Part shown: positions 6,031 through 13,392 of the stretch, one piece after another
How the letters are laid out: every line of letters starts with the position of its first letter
Position numbering within the stretch: the stretch's first letter is position 1
NCBI GenBank assembly: GCA_014379925.1
Contig: JACMKY010000629.1
Span: 1-14,403 of the forward strand
Source of the DNA: Cytophagales bacterium
GTDB lineage: Bacteria; Bacteroidota; Bacteroidia; Cytophagales; ES-bin-26
Length of the DNA: 14,403 nt
Direction of reading: 5' to 3'
Program-made: the position numbers and the translations under genes
Notes under the pieces: generated by a model
Seen by the model: the letters and a program-made list of their open reading frames with translations, nothing else
What the model was told of the DNA's origin: nothing
Databases searched by the model: none

Positions 6031-7308
6031 AATCAGGTATTGAAGCAAATCCTGGCGGTCGTTGAGGTATTGGTAGGTAACCTTTTTCTCGTCCATCCGC
6101 CGGATGAGCGGGGCGAAGTCTTCGCGGCTCTGTAACTCGATGCCAACCAGGGCCGGTCCTTTTTCGCGGCTGTTCTTTTTAGAGTATTCAAAGTGGGCAA
6201 TGTCGTCGTGCGGACCGAGCACGTCCGACAGAAATTCGCGCAAGGCCCCCGCCCGTTGGGCAAACCGGATGAGGAAGTAGTGCTTCAACCCTTCGTAGAG
6301 CTGGGAGCGCTCCTTGATTTCCTCGGTGCGGGTGATGTCGTTGTTGCTGCCGCTCACCACGCAGACCACGTTCTTGCCCCGGATCTCTTCCCGGATGAGG
6401 TCCAGGGCGGCAATGGACAAGGCGCCAGCGGGTTCGACCACGATGGCTTCTTCGTTGTAAAGCCGCAAAATGGTGGAGCATACCTTGCCCTCGGGCACCA
6501 GCACCACCCGGTCCAAGGCTCCCTGACAAATCGCGAACGTGAGGTCGCCCACCCGCTTCACGGCCGCCCCGTCCACGAACTTGTCAATCTCCCCCAGCGT
6601 AACGGGAAAGCCTTGCTCCAGGGAGGCGTGCATCGCCGGAGCGCCCGCCGGTTCAATGCCCACCAGGCAGGTACGCGGACTCAGGCGCTGGAAGACGGTA
6701 GCCACGCCGGCGGCCAATCCGCCGCCGCCGATGGGCAGCAACAGGTAATCAATTGGCTCCTCACTGTCGGCCAGGATTTCCAACCCAACCGTTCCCTGGC
6801 CGGCAATCACGTCCGGGTCGTCGAAGGGGTGAATGAACTGCTTGCCGTGCGCGGTGCAGAAGTCGCTGGCCGCCTGGAAGGCATCGTCGAAGGTGTCGCC
6901 CGTCAGCACGACGTCTACCCACTCCTTGCCAAACATCCGCACCTGCCTTACTTTCTGGTTGGGCGTGGTGGTGGGCATAAAGATGGTGCCGGGTACGGAA
7001 AGTTTGCAGCAGGCGTAGGCCACTCCCTGGGCGTGGTTTCCCGCACTGGCGCACACAATGCCGTTTTCCAACTCCCCGGCCGGCAGGCGGCTCATCTTGT
7101 TGTAGGCACCGCGCACCTTATACGAACGGACCACCTGCAAGTCTTCACGCTTCAGCCAAACGTTGGCCTCGTAATAAGCCGAAAGATTGAGGTTGGGCAT
7201 CAGCGGCGTATGCGTTGCCACACCCCTCAACCGTTCGGCCGCCCGATGGATGGCCTCCAGGCTGGGGAGAGCCATTGGGGAAGCGGCGCGTGTTTTCGTG
7301 TCAGTCAT
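6028..7308 (-). CDS. ilvA: Threonine deaminase (threonine ammonia-lyase)
   Basis: PLP enzyme converting threonine to 2-oxobutanoate plus ammonia, the entry to isoleucine synthesis. The 426 residues match the ~400-430-aa class. The PLP lysine is K64 in VVRSYKVRGAYNK; CASAGNHAQGVAYA (87-100) is the phosphate/substrate loop, IGGGGLAAGV (193-202) the glycine loop, and VVSGSNND (317-324) holds the PLP-contacting serine. Residues ~343-426 form a single ACT-like regulatory tail with RAGALREFLSDVLGP, as in short IlvA forms that may respond to isoleucine. It is the first structural gene of the operon, 38 bp after the attenuator terminator. Catabolic TdcB is less likely because of the ACT-like tail and the leu neighbours. 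Confidence 0.94.
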   Translation of the reverse strand: MTDTKTRAASPMALPSLEAIHRAAERLRGVATHTPLMPNLNLSAYYEANVWLKREDLQVVRSYKVRGAYNKMSRLPAGELENGIVCASAGNHAQGVAYACCKLSVPGTIFMPTTTPNQKVRQVRMFGKEWVDVVLTGDTFDDAFQAASDFCTAHGKQFIHPFDDPDVIAGQGTVGLEILADSEEPIDYLLLPIGGGGLAAGVATVFQRLSPRTCLVGIEPAGAPAMHASLEQGFPVTLGEIDKFVDGAAVKRVGDLTFAICQGALDRVVLVPEGKVCSTILRLYNEEAIVVEPAGALSIAALDLIREEIRGKNVVCVVSGSNNDITRTEEIKERSQLYEGLKHYFLIRFAQRAGALREFLSDVLGPHDDIAHFEYSKKNSREKGPALVGIELQSREDFAPLIRRMDEKKVTYQYLNDRQDLLQYLI

Positions 7309-7345
7309 ACTTTTAGGTAAACCGGGACCGATCTGCCAGCAACAA

Positions 7346-7374
7346 AAAAGCCTTTCCGGGTGAGAAAGGCTTTT
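7346..7374 (-). terminator. Intrinsic terminator of the ilvA-leu attenuator
   Basis: On the minus strand AAAAGCCTTTC (7374-7364) pairs perfectly with GAAAGGCTTTT (7356-7346) around the 7-base loop TCACCCG, and T's continue to 7344 (six in a row). The stem is 11 bp and lies 31 bp after the leader-peptide stop and 37 bp before the ilvA ATG. A terminator in this position stops transcripts before the operon and only makes sense as a conditional attenuator. It is symmetric and could also act weakly on the plus strand. Confidence 0.88.
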
Positions 7375-7405
7375 GCGCGTTAATTATGGGCAATGCCGGC
7401 TCACT

Positions 7406-7480
7406 TCAGGAGGGGATCATTAGAATAATACCCAGCAGAAAGAGCGGCAGTTGATTCACGGATGTATCGGGCAAGGACAT
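7406..7480 (-). CDS. Leucine/isoleucine-rich attenuator leader peptide
   Basis: A 24-codon frame from ATG 7480 to TGA 7406-7408, just before the terminator and ilvA. Its core, residues 11-22, reads LPLFLLGIILMI: six leucines, three isoleucines and one valine among the 24 residues, including a CTA codon at position 20. Such enrichment in the amino acids made by the downstream operon (ilvA for Ile, leu genes for Leu) is the hallmark of classical leader peptides. Leader codons 11-13 (7449-7442) can pair with bases just after the stop codon. No strong Shine-Dalgarno is visible; the start follows an A-rich stretch, usual in Bacteroidota, or might be near-leaderless. The peptide itself is expected to have no function beyond being translated. 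Confidence 0.8.
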   Translation of the reverse strand: MSLPDTSVNQLPLFLLGIILMIPS

Positions 7481-7484
7481 TTTT

Positions 7485-7515
7485 CAAACTTCCGCAATTC
7501 ACGGATCACATGCAA
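7485..7515 (-). promoter_or_regulatory. Candidate promoter of the ilvA-leu operon
   Basis: On the minus strand TTG (7515-7513, in ACTTG) and GAAGTTTG (7492-7485) resemble the Bacteroidota -33 and TAnnTTTG -7 boxes with a 20-bp spacer, within the usual 19-21. The first base of the -7 box is G instead of T. The predicted start would fall at or within a few bases of the leader-peptide ATG, implying a nearly leaderless leader mRNA. No better pair was found upstream as far as 7600. Confidence 0.3.
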
Positions 7516-7609
7516 GTTTTCTAGTCGGAAAAGTAGCGTACCGCCGCTTTTGCGTCGTGGACGGGTGCCGGTTTTGGGTAATCCATTAAATAGTTGCTAT
7601 TTAGCGCCC

Positions 7610-7766
7610 GGCTAGTAGACTGCTACCAAAGTTCTGAATGAAAATGCGGATTACAAATCCGCTGCTCATTGCGGTCAGGATTGCAACCGCGGCGGCGCCG
7701 GGTGGCCGGTGCCAACCGCTCCTGACCAACATTGTTGATACAAATTTCGGTAACAGTCTACTAGCC
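7610..7766. repeat. 157-bp palindromic element with internal hairpins (REP/MITE-like)
   Basis: Terminal arms GGCTAGTAGACTGCTACC (7610-7627) and GGTAACAGTCTACTAGCC (7749-7766) are inverted repeats with 17 of 18 matches. Inside are a perfect hairpin GCGGATT-ACA-AATCCGC (7646-7662) and a longer one closed by GGTCAGGA (7673-7680) and TCCTGACC (7720-7727) with a very GC-rich interior. No coding frame is credible and no target duplication is evident at the ends. The architecture fits a short non-autonomous mobile element or REP cluster, similar to dispersed intergenic repeats I recall in Cytophagales. A structured RNA or a terminator-type barrier between the divergent ilvA operon and the DUF885 gene are alternatives. 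Confidence 0.6.
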
Positions 7767-7806
7767 ATAGACTGGCGGCCGACCCTCTTACTCACCACCG
7801 ATTCGC

Positions 7807-9587
7807 ATGAAAACCCCGATCCTTCCGATAGTCATTGCCCTGCTGGGTACCTTCCTCAACGGTTGCGATCAAAAGCCGGCCACCCAATCCAATGAGGGTC
7901 AAACCACTACGGCGCGTAGCGATTCATCCTTCGCGCGCTTGGCCGACGAATTCCTGGCGGGGTACCTGGCCTGGCGCCCCCAGACGGGAACCTACCTGGG
8001 CCTGCATCAGTACGATGGGAAAGTGACTGATTTCGGTAAGACCTCGCTGGAGGCGGAATTGACGAGGTTGAAGAAGTACGACCGGCAACTGGCGGCTACG
8101 GACACCACCGCGCTGGGTGTTCAGGAATTCTACGACTACCGCCTCCTCCAATCCGCCATCCGGGCGGAAATCTTCGAATTTGAAAACCTGGGCTACTATT
8201 CCCGGAATCCGATGAATTACGCGGGCGTGCTCGACCTGAACATCTACGTGCAACGCGACTTTGCCCCGCTGGCCGAGCGGATGCGCTCCATCATCGCCAT
8301 CGAGGAACGCGCGCCCGACCTCTTTGCGGCGGCCCGCGAAAACCTGGCCGACTCACTGGCCAGGCCCTACGTGGAAACGGCCATCCAGATTGCGCGCGGG
8401 TCGGCCGACTTCCTGGGCAAGGAACTGGCCGGCGCCCTCCGGGGGGTAAAAGACGATTCGCTACAGGCGGCCTTCGCCGTTTCCAATCAGAAAGCCATCA
8501 CCGAGCTCAACGGCTTTGCCACCTACCTGGAAAAGGAAAAGCTTCCCAAGGCGCACGCCCGCTACGCCATCGGCCGGGAGAATTACCAGAAGATGCTGCT
8601 CTACAACGAAATGCTAACGCTGTCGCCGGAGCAGGTGCTGGAAATGGGCCTGGCGGAACTGAAACGCGAACAAACCCGGTTTGCCGAGGTGGCCCGAAAA
8701 ATCGATCCTTCCCTGGAAGCGGTGGACGTGTTCGATGCGCTGAAGAAGGAACACCCCACGGCCGAAAATCTGCTGCCCGAGGCCCGCAAAAACCTGGAAG
8801 CGATCCGGCAGTTTCTAATCGACAAGCAAATCCTGACCATTCCTTCCGAGGTGCGGGTGAACGTGCAGGAAACGCCCAGTACGCCCGCGCCACCAGCACC
8901 GCTTCAATGGACACGCCCGGCCCGTTCGAGAAAAAGGCGACCCAGGCCTTTTACTACATTACCCCCGTCGAAAAGAACTGGCCCGCCAAGCAGAAGGAAG
9001 AGTGGCTTTCACAATTCAGCTACTACGTGACCGACATCATTTCCGTCCACGAAGCCTACCCGGGCCATTACGTGCAGTTCCTGCACCTGAACGCCTCGCC
9101 CGCCACCAGGATCGAAAAGGTATTCGGCAGCTACGCCTTCGTGGAGGGCTGGGCGCACTACACCGAACGGATGATGATCGAAGAAGGCTTCGGCCGGGAC
9201 AAGGATTCGGTGACGGCCGCCAAGTACCACCTGGCCCAGCTCGACGAATCGTTGCTGCGCCTGTGCCGGCTCTGCGTATCGGTGAAAACTCACTGCGAGG
9301 GAATGACGCTGGCGGAAGCGACGAAATTCTTCCAGGAGAATTGTTACTACGAATACAAGCCCGCCTACCAGGAAGCCCTGCGCGGCACGTTCGATCCGGG
9401 TTACTTGTCGTACACGCTGGGCAAGCTGCAAATTTTACAGTTGCGCCAGGAGTACCAGCAGCAGGAAGGAGCCAACTACTCACTGAAAAAATTCCACGAC
9501 ACGTTGCTCAACCACGGCATGCCCCCCATCCAACTGCTCCGCGAAGTGATGCTCCGCAACGGAGCGAAAAGCGGGGAAGCGCTGTGA
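7807..9587 (+). pseudogene. DUF885 lipoprotein peptidase with a one-base frameshift
   Basis: The two frames together give about 593 residues, the normal DUF885 length. The N-terminus is a lipoprotein signal (MKTPILPIVIALLG then FLNGC, lipid Cys 20), so the protein should be membrane-anchored and periplasmic or surface-exposed. The metal-binding motif HEAYPGH (about 415-421) and EGWAHYTERM (about 447 on) lie in the second frame; DUF885 proteins are regarded as zinc-dependent peptidases. The first frame runs to residue 357 (...VNVQETP), then the family sequence continues as QYARATSTASMDTPGPFEKK from 8877. The break is in CCC 8875-8877, where a fourth C would restore the frame. It may be a real mutation or a homopolymer error; as read, the product lacks its active site. 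It stands alone after the palindromic element. Confidence 0.88.
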
Positions 9588-9626
9588 GTTCAGTGGAGGC
9601 TGGTAATTATCAATTCAGATTACCAC

Positions 9627-9962
9627 ATGAGTATCCTCAGGGAATACGAGAAGAAGGTTCTTTATCTACTCAAATCAGATGTGTTGTTACCCCAGCAGAT
9701 CGAAGTTATTGTGAGTGCAGGAGAGTTTATCGGCTACGAGTACACCGGAAGCGGGTACTTCCTTTCGATAAGGCACTCGAGCCTTATCAGAGAAAGAATG
9801 GTGTGCCATAAGCCAATTGTGATCGGTAGTGCCGATGGCATTTCCTGTGGCTTCATCATTTTTATCGAAAATGGTGAACTTACGATTGAATGCCATTCCT
9901 GGGGAGACGTTGATATACCTGAAGGGTTTAGAGACAGGGATGTTCAAGTCACCGCAACCTAA
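9627..9962 (+). CDS. Unknown 111-aa protein, immunity-like context
   Basis: I do not recognise a named family. The protein is soluble, with no signal peptide or membrane segment. The N-terminal half (MSILREYEKKVLYLLKSDVL) is helical, with 'LLPQQIEVI'. The C-terminal half is strand-rich and contains GFIIFIENGELTIECHSWGD and IPEGFRDRDV, a style seen in small Bacteroidota proteins next to polymorphic-toxin immunity genes. It lies 39 bp after the DUF885 gene, in sequence visibly lower in GC than its neighbours, and is followed by a MafI-like gene and a truncated SUKH fragment. That context suggests an orphan immunity protein, but no toxin gene is present. Codon usage and intact length support a real gene. 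Confidence 0.6.
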   Translation: MSILREYEKKVLYLLKSDVLLPQQIEVIVSAGEFIGYEYTGSGYFLSIRHSSLIRERMVCHKPIVIGSADGISCGFIIFIENGELTIECHSWGDVDIPEGFRDRDVQVTAT

Positions 9963-10037
9963 AAGTGGCACGCAGCCAACTGCAAGTCAGCAGGTCTTTC
10001 ATCGGGAACCTCGTCGCTGAAGCTTAATAAATGGAAA

Positions 10038-10316
10038 ATGTTTAGCCAATTCTCAATCGCTGAAAAGATCTCTGAAGCGACCTCGCTGGTTGCAAGGGTA
10101 TTAGAACAAGCCGGTTACCCTGAGCGTATCGAAGATACGTTTGAGTTGATTAGAGCGAATGAATGCGGGATTGCTCTAGAAAATCTATGCTCGAATCTGC
10201 ACGAGTTTTCATGTCCGGTTCCGCAAAGAGCGTATGAGTTGCTCCAAGAAGCAGGAAATGCGATGCGGGTCGATAGCAAATATTGGCAGTTGCTTGAACC
10301 TCAGATCGTCGGCTGA
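10038..10316 (+). CDS. MafI-family-like immunity protein
   Basis: A 92-residue helical protein: FELIRANECGIALENLCSNL followed by HEFSCPVPQRAYELLQEAG, and a C-terminal YWQLLEPQIV. The pattern 'LI..NE.GIALE.LC..L.E....v....Y..l.e.G' is that of MafI immunity proteins and relatives, which neutralise secreted polymorphic toxins such as neisserial MafB. ATG 10038 is chosen because the ATG seven bases upstream stops after four codons. Its base composition is lower in GC than the flanking metabolic genes, suggesting horizontal acquisition. No cognate toxin lies nearby, so it is an orphan that could protect against toxins from neighbouring cells. Family recognition is from motif memory only. Confidence 0.65.
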   Translation: MFSQFSIAEKISEATSLVARVLEQAGYPERIEDTFELIRANECGIALENLCSNLHEFSCPVPQRAYELLQEAGNAMRVDSKYWQLLEPQIVG

Positions 10317-10423
10317 AAGCGTGATTACACCAAAGGGTAGCACAATGTTTAAGTAAGGTAACTTGTACTGGCTTCGCCTTGGGTTCGCCCCTTATCTTGA
10401 GCATTATGTGTTTCTACGCGCCC

Positions 10424-10496
10424 ATGACGGAACAAGACCTTCAAAGCGTTGAGAAGCACATCAGATTTGCTGTCCCGGCGCATTACCGACTTACGC
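10424..10496 (+). pseudogene. N-terminal fragment of a SMI1/KNR4 (SUKH) immunity protein
   Basis: The frame from ATG 10424 (in frame with ATG 10406) reads MTEQDLQSVEKHIRFAVPAHYRL. This is the usual opening of SMI1/KNR4 proteins, 'it.edl..vE..l...LP..Yr.f'. Similarity stops where the oxidoreductase gene begins on the other strand; the frame then continues only as a shadow of that gene to a TGA at 10526-10528. A full SUKH protein is about 130-150 residues, so over 80 percent is missing. It is the third immunity-type remnant in a row and marks the right-hand junction of the low-GC patch near 10490-10500. Confidence 0.55.
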
Positions 10497-10499
10497 CGG

Positions 10500-11975
10500 T
10501 CACCACCCCGTCCGGTAGGTCCGTTTGACGAACTGGTTGGCTTCGTCGAAGTTGGTGATCTTCGTGTTCGGCCCGTCCCAGAGCAACTTCTTGCGGCCGG
10601 GGTACACGAATCCTTGCCCGTCGGCGGTGGGTTGGCGGTAGTTGTAGCTGCGCACGGCCAGGTTTCCCATAATCACCGTTTCGGTCAGCGGCCCGGCCAC
10701 CTCGAAAGGAGAGCTGGTGTAGGCACCCTTGCCCTGCTTGCAGGCTTTGGCCCACTGCTGCTGGTGGCCTTCCGATCCCCCTTCCACGCTCGGCAGGACG
10801 GCGGCGGGCAGGGTCGTTTCCGCCATCCGGGAAGTGGGCAACAAGGTTGGTTTCCGGCCCCACATGCCCGCCATGATTTTCCCTTTCGTGCCTGCCAGAA
10901 TCATTCCCCCGTTCTCATCGCCCAGCGGCTCGTCGGGCAGGAGTTCGTCGGGGCGCTTGGGTTGGATGCCACCGTCGGACCAGGTGAAGTCCACTGCCGG
11001 CTGGTTTCCCCGGGCGGGAAACTTCAGATGCACCACCGAGGAAGGCGGACAACTGTCGGGCAGGTAGGCCTCCTTGAAGAAATCCTGGTAGACGCTTCCC
11101 ACGCTGCATTCCACCGATTCCGGGTAACCCAGTTTCAGGGCCCGGAAGGGCACGTCCATGATGTGGCAACCCATGTCGCCCAGGGCGCCGGTGCCGAAAT
11201 CCCACCAGCCGCGCCACCGGAAGGGCATGTAGGCTTCATGGTACTCCCGGAAAGGCGCCACGCCCAGCCACTGGTTCCAGTCCACTTCCGCCGGAACCGG
11301 CTGTTTTTCCTTGGGCGTCGGAATTCCCTGCGGCCACACCGGGCGGTTGGTCCAGCACTGCACGGTGTGTACGTCGCCGATCAATCCTTTCTGCACCCAG
11401 GTTTCGATCATCCGGGTATCGTCGCCGCTGCTGCCCTGGTTCCCCATCTGGGTGACGATCTTGTACTTTTTGGCTGCTTCGGTCAGTTGACGCGCTTCGG
11501 AAATGGTGTAGGTGAGGGGCTTTTCCACGTACACGTGCTTGCCCAGTTGCATCGCCGCCAGGGCGATGGGGGCGTGCATGTGGTCGGGCGTGCTGACAAT
11601 GACCGCGTCGATCTTCCTGGCTTCCTTGTCCAGCATCCGGCGGTAATCCTTGTAATAGCGGGCCTTCGGCCACGTGGTGCGCGCTTCTTGGGCTTGCCGG
11701 TCGTCCACGTCGCACAGCACCACGATGTTGTCGATGCCTTCTTTGTACGCGTGGGAAAGGTTGACCATCCCCTTGCCTCCCGCGCCCACCGCCGCAATGT
11801 CGAGTTTGTCGCTGGGTGCGATGAAACCCTTGCCACCGAGCACGTGGCGGGGCACGATCATCCAACCGGCCGCGGCCAGCACGCTGCGTTGCAGAAAGGC
11901 CCGGCGCGGAAGCGAGTCGGCGCACTGCTCGGGAAGTGGTTGGGGAACTGGGGCTGATTCGTTGAATAATTCCAT
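10500..11975 (-). CDS. Tat-exported Gfo/Idh/MocA family oxidoreductase
   Basis: A 491-residue protein with a twin-arginine signal (LPRRAFLQRS, RR at 24-25, then hydrophobic VLAAAGWMI), so it is likely folded with cofactor and exported. The Rossmann fold follows with AAVGAGGKGM (61-70) and the acidic CDVDD (88-92); VSTPDHMHAP (127-136) and VYVEKPLTYT (148-157) are the family's NAD(P)- and substrate-site motifs. The C-terminal half has WRGWWDFGTGALGDMGCHIMD, typical of the Bacteroidota/Planctomycetota secreted branch. Such enzymes oxidise or rearrange sugars, inositols or glycoside aglycones; the substrate cannot be told. The gene is monocistronic and divergent from the S9 hydrolase. Its 3' end abuts the SUKH fragment. 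Confidence 0.92.
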   Translation of the reverse strand: MELFNESAPVPQPLPEQCADSLPRRAFLQRSVLAAAGWMIVPRHVLGGKGFIAPSDKLDIAAVGAGGKGMVNLSHAYKEGIDNIVVLCDVDDRQAQEARTTWPKARYYKDYRRMLDKEARKIDAVIVSTPDHMHAPIALAAMQLGKHVYVEKPLTYTISEARQLTEAAKKYKIVTQMGNQGSSGDDTRMIETWVQKGLIGDVHTVQCWTNRPVWPQGIPTPKEKQPVPAEVDWNQWLGVAPFREYHEAYMPFRWRGWWDFGTGALGDMGCHIMDVPFRALKLGYPESVECSVGSVYQDFFKEAYLPDSCPPSSVVHLKFPARGNQPAVDFTWSDGGIQPKRPDELLPDEPLGDENGGMILAGTKGKIMAGMWGRKPTLLPTSRMAETTLPAAVLPSVEGGSEGHQQQWAKACKQGKGAYTSSPFEVAGPLTETVIMGNLAVRSYNYRQPTADGQGFVYPGRKKLLWDGPNTKITNFDEANQFVKRTYRTGW

Positions 11976-12240
11976 GGGTAAAGTGTAAGGAGTTTAAAAA
12001 CAGAAGGTAGCAAAAAATCCCGAAAGAGGGGAATTCCCGGCGTAAAAGTTTTCGTTGCCGCCCAGTGAGCCCTCCCCTCCGATGTCAACCCGCGGAGAGG
12101 AACAACCCAACGGACCCTTTTGCCGTTGGTCAGGCAAAAGCAGTGCCCACCGGCACGCTTTCCCGTGTCCGGCCCAATCCAACAATACAACCGTGGCCCG
12201 CTCGTTTAGGTATGGACTATCACCTGTTATTCAACCTTTT
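11976..12240. other. Divergent intergenic region with overlapping hairpins
   Basis: 265 bp between the oxidoreductase and hydrolase starts. Two stems share bases and exclude each other: CCAACGG/CCGTTGG (12107-12113, 12123-12129) and CTTTTGCC/GGCAAAAG (12117-12124, 12133-12140). Another, GTGCC/GGCAC, lies at 12143-12156. Towards the oxidoreductase, GGGAATTCCC and a weak stem precede six T's on the minus strand (12017-12012). No promoter pair stands out, and I identify no known riboswitch. Confidence 0.4.
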
Positions 12241-13194
12241 GTGAAGAAGCTATTCGTTCTGTTTTCCTTATTCGCCTTCCTACCCTTCACGCTCCGGGCG
12301 CAGGAGGGCCAGTTGATTGAACAAAAAGTGGTTTCCGTACCCGATTCGGTGCTCACCCGAACGAGTCGCATCAACCCGGCCTACCGGGAAGCGCTGGACC
12401 GGACGGAGGTCCGGGAAATTACCTATCTGAGCGACGGGTTGAAAGTGAAAGGCTTTCTGGTTACTCCCCGGAAAAGCGGCAAGTACCCCTGCATCATCTA
12501 CAACCGGGGTGGCAACCGCGACTACGGCGCCATCACGTTGAGCAACCAGGTGCCCATTCTGGCCCGGCTGGCCAGTTGGGGATACGTCGTGGTGGCGAGC
12601 CAATACCGGGGCAACGGGGGCAGTGAAGGCCGCGAGGACTTCGGCGGCCGGGACGTTCAGGACGTGCTGAACCTGATTCCACTGCTGGCCGGTTTGCCGC
12701 AGGCCGACGCCTCCCGCATCGGAATGTACGGCTGGAGCCGGGGCGGAATGATGACGTACCTGGCCCTGACCAAAACCGACAAGATCCGGGGTGCGATCAT
12801 CGGGGCGGCCCCCGTTGACCTTGTGCAGTACCTGGAACGGCGACCCGCCATGGAGAAATACGTGTTCGCCCCGCTGATCCCCAATTACGAGGCCAACCGG
12901 ACGCAGGAGTTGAAAGCCCGTTCGGCCGCTTACTGGCCCGAGCAACTCTGCAAAACCACGCCCATCCTGCTCCTGCAAGGCAGTGCCGACTGGCGAACGA
13001 ATCCCGAAGACGCCCTGACCATGGCCAACAAGTTGTACCAGAGCCGACACCCGTTCCGCCTCGTGTTCTTCGAGGGAGGCGACCACGGGGTGGGGGAACA
13101 CCGCGATGAGATGTACCGAATGGCCAAGGACTGGCTCGACGCCTACGTCCGCGACCGCAAATCCTTGCCCAACCTGGAACCCCACGGGGAGTAA
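12241..13194 (+). CDS. Secreted S9-type alpha/beta hydrolase (prolyl oligopeptidase-like)
   Basis: A 317-residue protein. GTG 12241 gives a clean Sec signal, VKKLFVLFSLFAFLPFTLRA before QEG; an in-frame extension to 12055 is low-complexity and falls in intergenic structure, so I reject it. The alpha/beta-hydrolase core has YNRGGNRDYG and SQYRGNGGSEG (oxyanion region), the nucleophile elbow GMYGWSRGGM with S166, acid D250 in LLQGSADWRTNP, and H282 in EGGDHGVGEHRDE. This triad order and the RGNGGSEG strand fit the S9/prolyl-oligopeptidase or acyl-peptide-hydrolase group and not a lipase. It lacks a beta-propeller, so it is a stand-alone catalytic domain acting on short peptides or esters in the periplasm or outside the cell. 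It is followed by a 198-bp gap before the DUF2911 gene. Confidence 0.88.
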   Translation: MKKLFVLFSLFAFLPFTLRAQEGQLIEQKVVSVPDSVLTRTSRINPAYREALDRTEVREITYLSDGLKVKGFLVTPRKSGKYPCIIYNRGGNRDYGAITLSNQVPILARLASWGYVVVASQYRGNGGSEGREDFGGRDVQDVLNLIPLLAGLPQADASRIGMYGWSRGGMMTYLALTKTDKIRGAIIGAAPVDLVQYLERRPAMEKYVFAPLIPNYEANRTQELKARSAAYWPEQLCKTTPILLLQGSADWRTNPEDALTMANKLYQSRHPFRLVFFEGGDHGVGEHRDEMYRMAKDWLDAYVRDRKSLPNLEPHGE

Positions 13195-13392
13195 GCGCCG
13201 GTTCCGCCCTTTTCGACGGGTTGTTCATCGGCCATCCGGTGGATTTCATTTATTCCCCCAGCCACTTCCGGTCATCCCGCCTAATCGCCAACGGTCACTT
13301 TTCCGCTGGCTTCGAACCCAATTCGTTTCTACTTGTGCCAAAACCTGCATTCCGAATTACTGAGCACCATTATCAAACACTGGCAAAACTTC

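Larger units (their letters stand above)
7346..7480 (-). promoter_or_regulatory. Transcription attenuator of the ilvA-leuCDBA operon
   Basis: Four mutually exclusive segments can be drawn on the minus strand. Segment 1, TGCCGCTC (7449-7442, leader codons 11-13), pairs with segment 2, GAGCCGGCA (7402-7394), giving 8 pairs with one bulged C. Segment 2, GGCATTGC (7397-7390), can instead pair with segment 3, GCAAAAGCC (7376-7368), giving 3+4 pairs across a small internal loop. Segment 3 with 4 is the 11-bp terminator. A ribosome stalled at scarce Leu/Ile codons would mask segment 1, free segment 2 to hold segment 3, and let RNA polymerase reach ilvA. When Leu and Ile are plentiful, the terminator forms. 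Peptide and terminator are seen directly; the antiterminator and the mechanism are inference from the enterobacterial trp/leu/ilv systems. Confidence 0.72.

Noticed and set aside
6193..7320. 375-codon plus-strand frame opposite ilvA
   Set aside because: Antisense shadow of ilvA; no recognisable motif.
10317..10405. Possible small gene or attachment site after the MafI-like gene
   Set aside because: No start with a convincing frame and no repeat matching elsewhere in the window; nothing supportable is seen.
10449..11957. Long open frame (502 codons) on the plus strand opposite the oxidoreductase
   Set aside because: It is the antisense shadow of a clear Gfo/Idh/MocA gene in GC-rich DNA; composition is rich in His/Arg/Gly and no family is recognisable.
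12055..12240. N-terminal extension of the S9 hydrolase
   Set aside because: It would place about 62 low-complexity residues before a perfect Sec signal peptide starting at GTG 12241, and overlaps hairpins.
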